DNA of 64,000 nt from Rhizoclosmatium globosum. Its lineage: Eukaryota; Chytridiomycota; Chytridiomycetes; Chytridiales; Chytriomycetaceae. A model generated the notes under the pieces. That model did no database searches, was not told the origin of the DNA, and worked only from the letters and a program-made list of their open reading frames with translations. Position 1 is the first letter of the stretch. The number at the start of each line of letters is the position of its first letter. This document shows, one piece after another, positions 12,912 to 24,100 of the stretch. A program made the translations under genes and the position numbers. The DNA lies in NCBI GenBank assembly GCA_002104985.1, contig MCGO01000016.1, positions 186,001 to 250,000 of the forward strand. The letters run 5' to 3'.

Positions 12912-14125
12912 ATGTCTTCATCCATCTCATTCGCACTAAAACGCAAGGCACCCGAGACCCTTCCCCCGGCATCGACAGCCTTCTCGGACGCCACAACGAC
13001 CAAGAAAGCGCGTGCAGACACAGACGCCGACACGATTGAGGGTATTTTGAGTGTTGAAGGCGGTTCAGTTCTTGGGTGAGAGTTGTTTGTGGATTCGGCG
13101 AGGCGAACGAGGTTAACTGAGCACAGATCATTCGACGCTGAAAAGACAAAGGCGCCGCTCGTGATTCCGCTCAAACTGGTCAACGAGTGGCGCGGCGTTG
13201 TCGCGAACGAACAACTGCGCAACAACACAACAACAACAACAACATCCTTCTTCAACCACAGACACCGACACTGACAGAGAACCTGGCTCGCGGCCTTCGC
13301 CTGCTCCCTCAACTGAAAGCACAGCCTCGCTCGCTTCAATCCTCTCAGCAAGAGCGGGAACTAAATGGGGCCTGCAACTACGGGCTCCCTCGTCGTCCCT
13401 TGCTGCCTCGCCTCTCACAAATAGCTCGGAAAATGATGCTTTAAATAAGGACAATGAGCCAGATACTCACCCTCGAACAAAAGGCTATCGACGCTCTTTT
13501 GAATGCATCAACCTCCTTCCTCTTCTAAACTGTTTACTTCCCATTCTTGCTCAAAATGCTGTCCCTGGAATCCGGACATTGCAGATCCAAAGGAAAAGTA
13601 CCTGTACGATCTGTCGCTACGGCCTGAAGAAGCAACCCTTGAAGATTTTGAACAAGTTCCTATTGAGGATTTTGGGATTGCTATGTTGAGGGGTATGGGG
13701 TACAAGGATGAAGTGGAAGATGAAAAGAAAAAGAACAAGAAGGATTTCGTGTTTAGTAAGCCTCGGCCGAATTTACTTGGATTGGGTGCTGAGCCTCCAA
13801 AGAGTCTCCTCGGGATTCCAAGGGGGGTTCAAGAGATTCTAGGGAGTCAGAGGGAAAGAATCTGACATAGGAGGAAAGACAGGAAAGATGGCTACGTGGG
13901 TAGCAAGTCAGACAGAGACAGGAATGCATCCTCCTCGTCCTCCTCATCAAATAGCATGCTGGAAAAATATGGTGGAAAACGCGTGCGGATTTTAAAGGAG
14001 GGGAAATATAAGGCGAGACTGGTTCTATTCTGTCATGCCGCATCAAAACAGATGGCATTGCACTCAAAATTGGCATAGGAAAAGACGAGATGCGATGCTG
14101 GACAGAAGATGTGTCACTCATTTGA
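12912..14125 (+). CDS. G-patch/KOW splicing factor (GPKOW/Spp2-like), frameshifted
   Basis: Spliceosomal factor of the GPKOW/Spp2 family, which recruits and activates the DEAH helicase Prp2. The N-terminus is basic and low-complexity (ISFALKRKAPE), with an intron at about 13076-13127. The diagnostic part lies at about 13560-13800. An acidic lead (YLYDLSLRPEEATLEDFEQV) is followed by the G-patch core DFGIAMLRGMGYKDE and PRPNLLGLGAEPP. Downstream, a KOW-like segment (GGKRVRILKEGKYK) at 13967-14010 leads, after a frame change, to the C-terminal KIGIGKDEMRCWTEDVSLI and TGA at 14123. The middle (13130-13500) has several frame changes and a CAA/ACA-rich tract. The family call rests on the G-patch plus KOW order. 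Confidence 0.75.
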
Positions 14126-14183
14126 AACTTGATACTTTTTGGGTGGAAAGACAACAATAAATTAAGATTCAGGGGTTATCTAT

Positions 14184-17100
14184 TCACAAGATGGTAACGA
14201 AGACACCAGCCCGATCTCGTAATTCTTCCAATGCAATCCCCGCATTATACCGCGTCAATTCATCTGGATCCATTTCATTCACAATCTTGAGTCTTGTGTA
14301 AATCTTCTTGAGTGTTCCAGATGGGAAGATGAAAACGTTCCGTCCATTCCCCGAATCAGCGTCAACAGAGCCAATACCGCACCTTTTAGATTGTGATAAA
14401 TTAAATATCATTTAAAAGAGTGAAGGGGTACCTTGTCGCATAACCGCATCTTTCGTCTCGAGAATCAACGTATTCTCAATGTAGTCCAGAATCTGGTGAA
14501 TGAAAGGCAACAAAGGAAACGGTGCCGTTTCTGCTACAACTCCCAACAATACTATCGCACTACCACGAAGTCTTTATGTTGGTCATGGAGAACGAAGAAA
14601 TTTGAGGAAGTATTTCAGGTGCTGTTCTCCCATATTTCGATTAATCTTCACACACTTTCAGAGCTGAACGTACCGTATTTGGGAAACACTTGCCCCGACC
14701 TCTGAATTGTCTTTGATGCGACTTCACCGATCCTCAAGCGATAATCTAAATCATATTCTGCGCTTGAATATCGTGACACGATTTCCTGCAGCGAATCCTG
14801 TGGATACACATCCGTCAACGCGCTGAGGCCCGAAACAGCATGCAAATAAATAAAACTGGAAGAATGTTAATTAATGTCACGATAACTCGAAAGGAAATGA
14901 TAAAAAACCTGTCAACGTCTTGAATCATGTCCAAAAAACGAACACAGGATTGTGGACAAGTTTTCGTGACCAACTGGATCTCTGCTCAGAATAAGTTTTC
15001 GGAGTTGATCAATGCCGTGAGCACGGATGGGGAGGAGTGGGTCTGAGAGTTCGAGCATTGATTTTGCAAAAAGTAACTCGAGGTTCGTTTTTCTGTGTAA
15101 TTCATAAATCGCGTCAATAACATTCAAGTGACAGTTCTCTAGTCACTAATGTACCTGAAGAAGCATCGGAGGCATTGGTGTTTTTCAAGAGAATCAGCCT
15201 TCGCATCGTTGATACTGTTTGGATTCCCTTTTCAGAGTGATGTTCGAGTGTTTGCAGTACAGCCACGAGTCTCGGAAGTCGAATTCCTGCTTGACGTCGA
15301 CATTCGATTCATCTAAAGTCATTGATTGATCAGAGCGATGACAGATTTTTCAAGACATACCAAATTCAGTCAAAAGAGTCTTCAAGATTGTGAGGCAGAG
15401 GAGCAAACAGCCAGTGTCAACAGATTGAGAGTTCACAATAAGGTTTTTCACAAGATCAATGACATGACGAGTTCCCTTGACCAAATTCGCACCAAACTTT
15501 TCAATTAGACTCATAAGAATTCGAATCATCGTCAGATTTCTGTTGCAGAATCAGTTCCTGTACGTGTAAAAATTAATGAACTTACTCAATCCGCAAACTC
15601 TGGCTCTGTATTCGCCTGGTCATCGGAAACAGTACTCGTCTTGATATATTCTTCCAACAGATCCAAAAACACTCCTGATGTGATTGCTTCATTCTCAAGG
15701 CCAATCAAAAACTCAACAAACGCGTCAGGGTTTTGGATTCCACGTATCCCAACTTCTTGCCGCATTTTCACGAATTGAATGCCACCGCCACTGCCAACTT
15801 TCGCCACAGGAATGTATCCAGAAACACTCTCGCCACGAAACAGAACCATCTGCGTGAGGACCAGTTGGGTCTTTGCCGGACTGTTTAACCGAAGCAGGTT
15901 CACCAGCATATCCTTTATCGAGCCTTCCTTTGCGAGGATCGGTGATTCCTGTTGCAACTCAAACATTTTGTACAGCGGCAAGAAACACGGCTGAAGCGCG
16001 TCCATAACCGCATACGACGGTTCCGAATGCGACAAAACCCTCGCCAAATTATCCACCGCCTTCGCACACGCCTCCTCCGTAATAATAACCGGATTCCCAT
16101 CAAGATCACACAAATCTCCCGCGATACAAGGGAATGAAACGGCACAAACCCAGAAACAAGCACATCCAAAATAAACCGCTTCCCAAGCCTGGGCCCCTTA
16201 TTTCGTCAACTGCACCGCCAAATAAACCGCCGCCTGAAACATCACGCTCCCCCTTTCAAGCGTCTCAATCAGCGTCACAATCTGTGGCCCAATCACCTCG
16301 AAATACTCTTGCGGCGATGAACACTGTTTCGGAACTGTTTTACGATTCTCGCGATGGAGGACAACGCGGCGCCGATGTCTGTTGTCGGGTCTTGCGGGTC
16401 GTCGAGGGTTGTGAGGAATGTTGATAAGAGGGATTCGATTCCTTTTTTGTGGAGGAGGAGGGAGGTGAGGAAGCGGCCGCAGAGGAGGCGGAGGGGTGCG
16501 GGTGATGGGAGGGAGAGGATGTGGAGGAATGTGGTCATGGATTTTGGGAGGTCGATGTGTCCGGTTTGGAGGAGGGATGAGAATTGGGTGTATGCAAGGA
16601 TTGGGATTTTGTTGGGAGGTGTCCATCTTGTTTCTGGGGAAGGGATTCGGGGAGGGAAAGAGGGAAGGTGAACGAATCTGTTGGTTTTGAAGGTAGGGAC
16701 TCGGCAGATGCAATGAGAGATAAATATGCGCTGTAGGTTTCTTGCAGGTATTTGTTGATTATGAAGTACTTGATCCATGAGCTTGCGGTGAACTGAGAAT
16801 GTGTGTCAGAGCAGTGAGGTACTGGAACACTACATCACGAACAGTGTCAGTCCTCAATATTGATTACTTCAATTGAATTCACCTTCAAGTTTCCTGTCCT
16901 TGACGTATCCCCACGACAAGACAATCTCAACCAGAGTTGAAATGGTTTTGTATGATTGGACTGAATTCGCACTGCTGTTTTCAGCTTCGATCCGTTCTGC
17001 GTTTTGAAGTGACCAGAGACATGCAAGGATGTATACGTGTTTGGAGGTGGTCTCGTTGATGTTTTGGGAGTACGTTGTTGGGAGACCTGTTGCTTCAGCT

Positions 17101-17321
17101 TGTACCAATCGGTCAACAAGGAGCGTTAAAGCGCCGATCTGCTATGTAGTAAGTTTAAGTTACAGGCAAGTTTCTGTCATACCTGGTGCAACATCAATCT
17201 TCTGGGCAAGGACTGAACAAGTTTCCATCAAGTTTCTGAGAAAAGAGTGAGTCGGCGATTCGAGCCCAAAGTCGGCAATCCCGGCCCACTCCAAAACTGA
17301 TAAAACAATAAATAACTCCAT
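14184..17321 (-). CDS. TANGO6/Rtp1 family HEAT-repeat protein
   Basis: Large alpha-helical (HEAT-like) protein of the TANGO6/Rtp1 family; yeast Rtp1 helps nuclear import and assembly of RNA polymerase II. Family-typical stretches are in the C-terminal half. One is SFIYLHAVSGLSALTDVYP with RLRIGEVASKTIQRSGQ (about 14910-14700). The end is MDPDELTRYNAGIALEELRD before the stop at 14184. The middle exon 15586-16113 reads continuously (MVLFRGESVSGYIP). Several introns and frame breaks occur, especially 16200-16800. The first exon (ATG at 17321) contains the left 45-bp inverted repeat of the element at 17245-18669, encoding ADFGLESPTHS. The N-terminus may therefore have been altered by that element. 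Confidence 0.75.
17245..17289 (+). repeat. Left 45-bp terminal inverted repeat
   Basis: Begins GAGTGAGTCGGCGATTCGAG and ends CCGGCCCAC. It is markedly more GC-rich than the interior. It is identical in reverse complement to 18625-18669. Confidence 0.9.
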
Positions 17322-18624
17322 TTTCGTTTTATTTCGTATCACGAAACTATGTGAATATTAAAGATAATATAAAATACTATGAAATGGCAGAAGAATGTGC
17401 GGTTTGGAAGAATGGTGAGCAGGAAGTGCCAGGTTTTTATGTTGAATGCAACATCTTGGCTTATAGCTCCTCTCCACAGCTTCATAACCACCTAAAAACG
17501 CAGGAAGTAAAAGAAATAAATAGTTTATGCTTTTAAAATATATAAGAGGGAGCTCAGAGCCTTCCTCCTTCTTTGCCGCTCTTTTGAAAATGATACAAAA
17601 AATTTAAACAAGTCCAGTTCATTGGCGTAATCTCTTACTGTCCAATAAATTATATAAATTGTATTAAAATATAAACATATTGCTCTCCTCAGAAGTATAG
17701 GACGTTTGAACGTAAGGAAAGTGCGTATTGTTACGGATAGAATTGTAAAAATCAACCATATTTGCGCTAGAAGCTTTGATTGCAGAAACTTCAAACTTTC
17801 GCTAAGTATTATTATTGTTTATACTATATTCACGCACACTCTCAGCAGAACTGCATAAACGTTGAGGCAGCTAGGATTTGTGGCTACCAACCCTTCCAAG
17901 AGCCACTCCTTGAAACAAATTGTGCAGGCTTACAGTTTAACATTTGTGAATTTTAATTGTATAAATATTATATTATAGTTCATTTCTCGTAATTACCGCT
18001 GATTCAACGGCTGGTGCATGAAAGAAGATCACCTTGAAAAATGCAATTTTCTAAAAGGTCCCCAGAACAAGATAACATCCTCAGCTTCCACAGATTTATT
18101 AATTAGTACTTTTTATATCATTCGCAGCATGGGACGCTCTCAAATAAAGAGGCTCAGAAGTAAAGCCGAATAGAATGTAACAATGTCATAACCCAAATAA
18201 TTACAGTTCCTAGATAGCTTAAAGCCTAAAACTGTCGACTAATCAAATAAAATAGTTAAAAAAACAACGAGCATAGATAATAACTTATATCAGAAGAGGC
18301 GCCAATTCCAAAATAGTTGGTGGTAGTTTCAAACAACAGTCTATTATTCAAAGGAGACAACGATAATTGCATTAAATCCAATAAAATCAATAAATAAATG
18401 GTTGATATCTGATGTGCGTGAATGAGATGAGTGGAAAAAGCTGCCTCAGTGCGTTGTTGAAGATGAAGTGTTGAGTTAGAAACCTGGACCTAACTAATAA
18501 AACAAACAGACTGGCCTAAGCCTTCTTAATCATAATATCATTGCGTAATTTACAATGTTTGTACTTTATTTGAGGAATTAATCTCAACGGGTTCTGCGGT
18601 AAATGCAGCTGGAAGTTTTTTGGG

Positions 18625-18669
18625 GTGGGCCGGGATTGCCGACTTTGGGCTCGAATCGCCGACTCACTC
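18625..18669 (-). repeat. Right 45-bp terminal inverted repeat
   Basis: Exact reverse complement of 17245-17289. It overlaps the TGA stop of the acidic Ser-rich protein gene (18664-18666 on the complementary strand). Confidence 0.9.
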
Positions 18670-19539
18670 AAAGCAGAGAAACGAATTCAAATACATTATT
18701 AATAATACAATAATGATATTACTCTGAATAAAAACTAACTGAGAAAGGCCACTGGGTCGCAACACTGGTGACTCTGCCCACTTCACACTGACACTCCTAT
18801 CAAGAGAATCACTTCGTCCACCCAGAACGGTTTCATCGCCACTTTCTTCATCACATTCATCATCGCTCTCGTCATCGTCACTTTCCTGATCCGACGAGTC
18901 ATTCCCACTTCTAAATTCTTCCAATCCAATGGATCTTCGGAATCCAAGAGAATCCACAGTCAACAGTGTTGGCGCGTCTCTAGAAATGATCGACATTCGA
19001 TTGATTGGATTGAATGTCGGTGACACGAAAATATCATGTTCGATTTCAAGTGTGGTCTTGGCAAGTGTTGTTGGTGGACGTTCAAGTGAAGGGTCTCCGC
19101 CACTTTCGGTGATGGAGGATGTGTCTGATTCGCGGGAGGGTGTTGAAATAGAGCTATTTGAATTAAAGGGATGGTAAGAATACTGCCAGAAATTGTGGTA
19201 AAACCAATACCTGTATGAATACTTTCGTGACAAAAGGTGATGATAGGGTCCAGGAAGCGTTGCTGTCGCAGCAGCATCATATGTTGATTCGTCAGATGAC
19301 TCGGATCGAAGTGGAACTACGTCTTTCAAAAGGGGAGGAGCTGTGGTGTTGAAACTCGCACTGTCCGTATTTGCCAATGCAAGAGTGGCAGACGATTCTA
19401 CTTTGCTGCGCCGGGAAACCAGTTTTTTCACAAACTGCTTGAGTTTGATGCATGCGAATCGAAGTGGGTTTGGTTGTGTAGTGGAATCTGTTGGAGGCAT
19501 TGAGGCGGAATTGAGAGTGAGATTACTTGTGCAGCTCAT
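18664..19539 (-). CDS. Unknown Ser-rich, acidic protein
   Basis: I do not recognise this protein. The frame starts at ATG 19539 and stays open to TGA at 18664. It is rich in Ser, Thr and Pro, with a basic patch (KLKQFVKKLVSRRSK) near residues 32-46, an aromatic-rich piece near residues 110-125, and a long acidic tract (SDQESDDDESDDECDEESGD) near residues 215-235. The aromatic piece is probably an in-frame 57-nt intron (GTATTG..AATAG, about 19153-19209), since it is bordered by splice-like sites. The last 25 residues are hydrophobic and run into the right inverted repeat of the adjacent element. The true C-terminus may therefore differ, with an alternative splice near 18740. The composition suggests a disordered nuclear or cytoplasmic regulator, but that is only inference. 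Confidence 0.5.
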   Translation of the reverse strand: MSCTSNLTLNSASMPPTDSTTQPNPLRFACIKLKQFVKKLVSRRSKVESSATLALANTDSASFNTTAPPLLKDVVPLRSESSDESTYDAAATATLPGPYHHLLSRKYSYRYWFYHNFWQYSYHPFNSNSSISTPSRESDTSSITESGGDPSLERPPTTLAKTTLEIEHDIFVSPTFNPINRMSIISRDAPTLLTVDSLGFRRSIGLEEFRSGNDSSDQESDDDESDDECDEESGDETVLGGRSDSLDRSVSVKWAESPVLRPSGLSQLVFIQSNIIIVLLIMYLNSFLCFE

Positions 19540-19728
19540 GGAGATATTAATGGAAGAAATATTCTTTGATTGCGGGACGGCGGGTGCGTCTGAACAGACG
19601 TTTTGAACACTTTTTGTGACAGAGATCGAAACTTGGCGGTTGCCGCTTTTGACACCAACCGACCCATTCTGAATAATAAAATAATAAAATAAGTTCTTAT
19701 AAAACGTAATTGAAATAATTGTTTCAAA

Positions 19729-20278
19729 ATGGGAGCAAATCAGAAAGGGAAGGACAAGAAAGCAGGAGCAGGAGGAAACCGCAAAGGAAAAGGAAAGAAG
19801 GGAGAGAAGGTCAAGCCTTATTCCTTTAAGCCAAAGAAGGACGCCAAAGAGAGGGACGAACTTATTTCATATGATGATGCCAGCAGATCGTGAGTTGGTT
19901 GGTTAGCTTCGCACTTCAACTAATCCATACATCGTCCATCAGAGATTACCTGACTGGTTTCCGGAAACGAAAGCTTGAAGAATCAAGAAGGCCCAGGAGA
20001 GAGATGCCAAACTGGAGAAGGAAGCTGTACGAGAAGCAAGGAAGGAAAAGGTCCGTCTCACTTCCCACCCATAACCCAATCTAATACCAATACAGAGAAA
20101 CAAAATAAGCAGTGTATTTGAAGATATTGAAAAGATTGAAGCCATCAGTGAGGCTACGAAGAAAGCCAAGAAGGAACGTGAAGAATTGGGAGTCAGCGAT
20201 ACAGCCACTGTCGAGAAACGAACCATTGCAGGCGGAAAGAAAGTAGTAACAGTCACAATCGAAGAAATGGATCTCTGA
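19729..20278 (+). CDS. Nucleolar protein Rrp17/NOL12 family
   Basis: Rrp17/NOL12 proteins are nucleolar RNA-binding factors (yeast Rrp17 is a 5'-3' exonuclease) acting in 5.8S and 25S rRNA maturation. The N-terminus is extremely Lys/Gly-rich. The family signature crosses the first intron: SYDDASRS joined to DYLTGFRKRKLEE. It is followed by a charged helix (KKAQERDAKLEKEAVREARK) in a shifted frame and, after a second intron near 20051-20096, a coil ending KKVVTVTIEEMDL, the usual acidic terminus. About 160 residues, at the short end of the family. One single-base break near 19980 is needed to join the helix. The next gene on the same strand, C1D/Lrp1, also acts in rRNA processing. Confidence 0.75.
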
Positions 20279-20347
20279 TAAAGGAATAAAACAAATGAAG
20301 AAAGAAATAGATCGAGTTTGCAAAAAACAAAAACTACTCTCAAAGTC

Positions 20348-21061
20348 ATGGAAGCCGAAACAGAAGAGTTTACCGCGGCCGCCGTTGCCTTCGCTTCCTC
20401 GGTCGATCAGTTGGAAGTTATCTTGGCGCCCTTGTTTACGACGCCGTTCGATGAACTTGTTCAACAGTCTGAAGGCATGATTGACCGGGCCTCGCTCTGT
20501 GTTCTCTTCAGCTATCTCATCAACTCTCTCACCTTCTGTAATTATTAAGCTGTTTTTGCTATCGTTAACTGATTCGATGATAGTGTACTTGAGGACACAA
20601 GGAGCTACAAAGGGACATCCAGTCAGAAAGGAGTTGGTCAGTTCTTGAAGTCAAACTACCGTATGAACTTAAGACGATAAATTAGGCTCGTGTGAAGGAA
20701 TATATGGACAAAGTCAGTGAAGTTGCGGGGGCAAACAAAGGTATCATTCACAATACAACCACAAACATGGAGTTGAAACCGAACCAATAGCGCCAATGCA
20801 GTTGGACCAAGCCGCTGCAAGCGATTCATCAAACATAATTTGTCAAGCAACCCAGAAATTAAGGAGAAATACTCGGAAAAGGAACGGGAAGAGCAAGCTG
20901 GAAAGTTCTTGGAATCAGTGCTGGCAGGAAACAATCAGAAGGATACGGAGACACCAGTAAAGCGTGCACGAACAGAAGATGAACCAAAGAGCAAAAAGAA
21001 ATCAAAGGGAGCCGACAAGAAACAGGAATCAGCAAAGAAGTCTCAGAAAAAGCAGAAATAA
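20348..21061 (+). CDS. Exosome cofactor C1D/Lrp1 (Rrp47)
   Basis: C1D/Lrp1 partners the nuclear exosome nuclease Rrp6 in trimming of stable RNAs. The start is ATG at 20348 (MEAETEEF). The Sas10/C1D helical domain is spread over exons: QLEVILAPLFTTPFDELVQQ, DRASLCVLFSYLINSLTF, then after an intron VYLRTQGATKGHPVRKEL, and after another ARVKEYMDKVSEV. The last exon has NLSSNPEIKEKYSEKEREE and a Lys/Ser-rich tail KKSKGADKKQESAKKSQK, as in the family. About 170-180 residues. It lies 70 bp downstream of the Rrp17-like gene on the same strand and 104 bp from the convergent transcription-factor gene. Confidence 0.85.
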
Positions 21062-21164
21062 AGTCGAGAGTAACAGAAATAATCGTTTATAATTTACTAG
21101 TAAACGGTAACTAAAAATATACTTGGAATATGGATACAATACAGGATATGTTTGGAATAAGAAA

Positions 21165-24100
21165 TTACAGGAAGTCTCCTGGCGAGTTAAGGCCACCAAA
21201 GTTTGTAGTTTGACCCAAAAGATTCCACATTGGATTGTCGTTTCCACCTTGATTGTTGCTGTTGGGGCCGTTGGGTCCTTGGTTGGGGGGATTGTTGTTG
21301 TTCATATTCGGCCACATTCCGTTCATCCCAGGACCCTGCATACCAGGAGGAGCTTGCATTCCTGGCATGCCTTGATTCATACCGCCAACTCCCTGCATTC
21401 CTGTCATTCCCGGCAAACTTGATCCCATACCCATTTGATTAGGACCTCCCATTTGGTTTCCTCCCATCTGATGCATTCCACCAGCCATTCGGTTTCCACC
21501 CATTTGATTCGGCCCTCCCAATTGGTTATTCGGTCCTCCCATATTACTTCCCATTGGGTTTCCAGGCATCGGCCCTCCCATTTGGTTTCCTCCCGCAATA
21601 GGATTCCGTCCCATTCCTTGGTTTACACCAGGCATCATGTTACCCATTTGAGGCATTTGAGGATTCGACATTGGGTTTCCTGGCATATTGTTTCCTGGCA
21701 TTCCAGAACCCATTGGCATACCATTCACCATACCACCAGGCATATTCCCTGGCCGACCGCCCATTTGATTGTTACTCATTTGCGCCGGACCTCCCATTTG
21801 ATTTCCAGGCATAGGTCCTCCCATTTGGTTTACACCCATCGCGTTTGGACCTCCCATTTGGTTTCCGTACTGGTTACCCGGCATTTGGTTTCCACCACCC
21901 ATTCCCATAGGATTTCCGCCCATCTGGTTTGGAACGCCTCCCATTTGTCCCATCTGATTCGGTCCTCCCATTTGGTTGAATTGATTATGGGCATTTGGTT
22001 TCCAGCCGGTCGGTTTCCGCCCATGGGATTTTGACCCATCGGGTTTCATGTTGTTGTTTGGAAAGCCAGGCATACCAGAAGGCCCACCCATTGGATTGGA
22101 AGAGCCTCCCATTTGATAATTTGGTCCAGTGGCGTTTCCAAGATTCGTGCTTTCCGTATTGGTTGAATTGGTTACCGCCCATTTGTTGTTGTTCCACCAA
22201 TCTGGTTATTTCCAGACATCTGGTTTCCTCCATACGGCTTGTTTGACTGACTTCCGCCCATTGGGTTTACAGTGCTCATTGGATTCATACCCATCGGGTT
22301 TTCCCATCTGATTTCCGCCCATTGGATTTATTCCCATAGGATTTAAGTTACTGGAACCCATTTGATTCGAGCCCATTTGGTTGTTCATTTGGTTTGGAGG
22401 GAAGTTCATATTACCGCTGTTCATATTGCCAGGCATATTGTTCACGTTTCTCATGTTTCCGGGTAAATTGCTGTTCGCCATACCACTGTTCAAGCCATTC
22501 GGCGGCAACGTACTTCCCATCCCACTATTCAAGTTGTTTCCAGGCATGTTCATTCCAGGACCAGGTATATTATTTGAAAGAGGCATGTTAGATGAGAAAT
22601 TCATGTTGTTTCCAGACGCGGCAGGCAAGTTGGGGTTCATGTTATTTAAGTTGGAGGCGGTTGCATTCGGAGTTGTAGTTGGGTTACCCATAGGGCTATT
22701 TGAGTTGGTTGCTTTGTTCGATCCTGACGTTGATGTGGTTTTGGCGGCTTTTCCAGTATTGCTTCCGCTTCCGCGACCAGGATTACCAGTGCCTGCACTA
22801 CTCGAAGAGCTGCCATTGTTCACCACAGGGACATCAGGAACGTTGGAGACAGATGCACTGATAGTAGCCGCGACATCATCCGACAACTCCTCAATTCGAG
22901 CTTGTCCTGGTGCGTTGTTGTTTCTATGACGCCCACCGCCAAACAACCCACCAAAACCTCCTCCCATTCCGCCTCCCATTCCTCCCATACCACCCATCCC
23001 ACCGCCAAGCCCGCTTCCGCTTCCCATCCCACTGCCATACCACCTGGAAACCCACTCATTCCATTCATACCGCCATTCATGAGCCCAAACAAGCCCGCAA
23101 TGCCACCCATAGGGCTATTCAACCCGGCCCACTCATCCCTCCAATATTCGCATTATTTTCGGGATCCGTACAATGATCGCCACACTGAATCATCTCTCCA
23201 TTCATAGCCGCTTCTCGCGCGACATCAATCAAACTGATCAGACTAGAGTACAGTTTCCCAGCAAGCCCCCAATCCCGTGCAAGTCCCTTCAACGCATTCG
23301 AATGGACTTGTGCACTGCGGACTCCGTCTGCACCGCCACAACAGACTTGTCCCGCGATTAAATGGACTAGAGCGCTTTGGAAGATGGCGAAAGATGTGAC
23401 GAATGGTGTGAAATGCGTGAGGGATGGGTTACTCCGTTTGTTGGGGACGCATCGCGGCCGCGGATTGCTTCAATGATTTGTGTGATTTCTTTGGCGGCGG
23501 TGTGACATGCAATGAAGGTATCTGCTTTTGGGATTGTTGCGTGGTGGCGGGATAGGGTTGTTTTGCGGAGGAGGTTCATGAGTTTGGGTTTGTGGAGTAA
23601 GATTAGGCACATGCGATAGTAGATGGCGAGATTGGCGCGAAGATAGACTTCACGTTTTGCGGAGGATGGATTTGGACGACTGCAAGCTGCAATGAGTTGA
23701 ACGTCGTAGTTGAGTTGACGGTAGGAGTCTGGGAGGTAATTGTACCAGGACTCGAGTGCAGTTTGAAGAGCAATTAGTTGAGTTTCGTTCTGAGCCTCGG
23801 TATTGCTGTTATTTGCGTTACGCATTGGATTCGTGACACTATTGAGGAGCATATCCGTCAAACCACCTGTTGTCTTGTAAACTTTGGTGAAATCGATGAC
23901 TCTGCCAAAAATCTTTGACAGTAGAATGAAATAGTCTAAATAACTTTGGTTCTGTGCGATGGGGTTGAACGGTATTTGGGATGCAAACTCAGCGATTTGT
24001 CGCTTTCTATCTTCCTGCACCTCCGGAGTTTCTGGAGAAGCAGGATATCCATTCAACCAATCTTCTACAGTTGCTGGAAAGTGAACTTTACAGTCTGTGG

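Larger units (their letters stand above)
17245..18669. mobile_element. Gene-less segment bounded by perfect 45-bp inverted repeats
   Basis: The sequence at 17245-17289 is the exact reverse complement of 18625-18669 (45 of 45 bases). The match continues inward with one mismatch for a few bases. The 1335 bp between are AT-rich and have no credible coding frame. This shape fits a non-autonomous terminal-inverted-repeat or fold-back element. No transposase is present and I cannot fix a target-site duplication; only an A-run lies outside both ends. The left repeat is inside the first exon of the TANGO6-like gene, and the right repeat covers the stop codon of the gene at 18664. An inverted segmental duplication of a short functional sequence is an alternative. 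Confidence 0.55.

Noticed and set aside
13210..13250. CAA/ACA microsatellite as a functional repeat
   Set aside because: A short simple repeat inside a low-complexity part of the GPKOW-like gene; nothing beyond ordinary expansion.
17245..17289. Resemblance of the inverted repeat (CTCGAATCGCC) to a tRNA B-box or SINE promoter
   Set aside because: No A-box at the right distance and no cloverleaf could be drawn.
21400..22110. CRISPR-like array
   Set aside because: Units are six codons, in frame, contiguous without unique spacers, and clearly protein-coding.
21435..22929. Long plus-strand frames rich in His/Ser or Phe/Leu opposite the transcription factor
   Set aside because: They are antisense shadows of the NQMGGP repeat, and the zinc-cluster gene on the minus strand explains the region.
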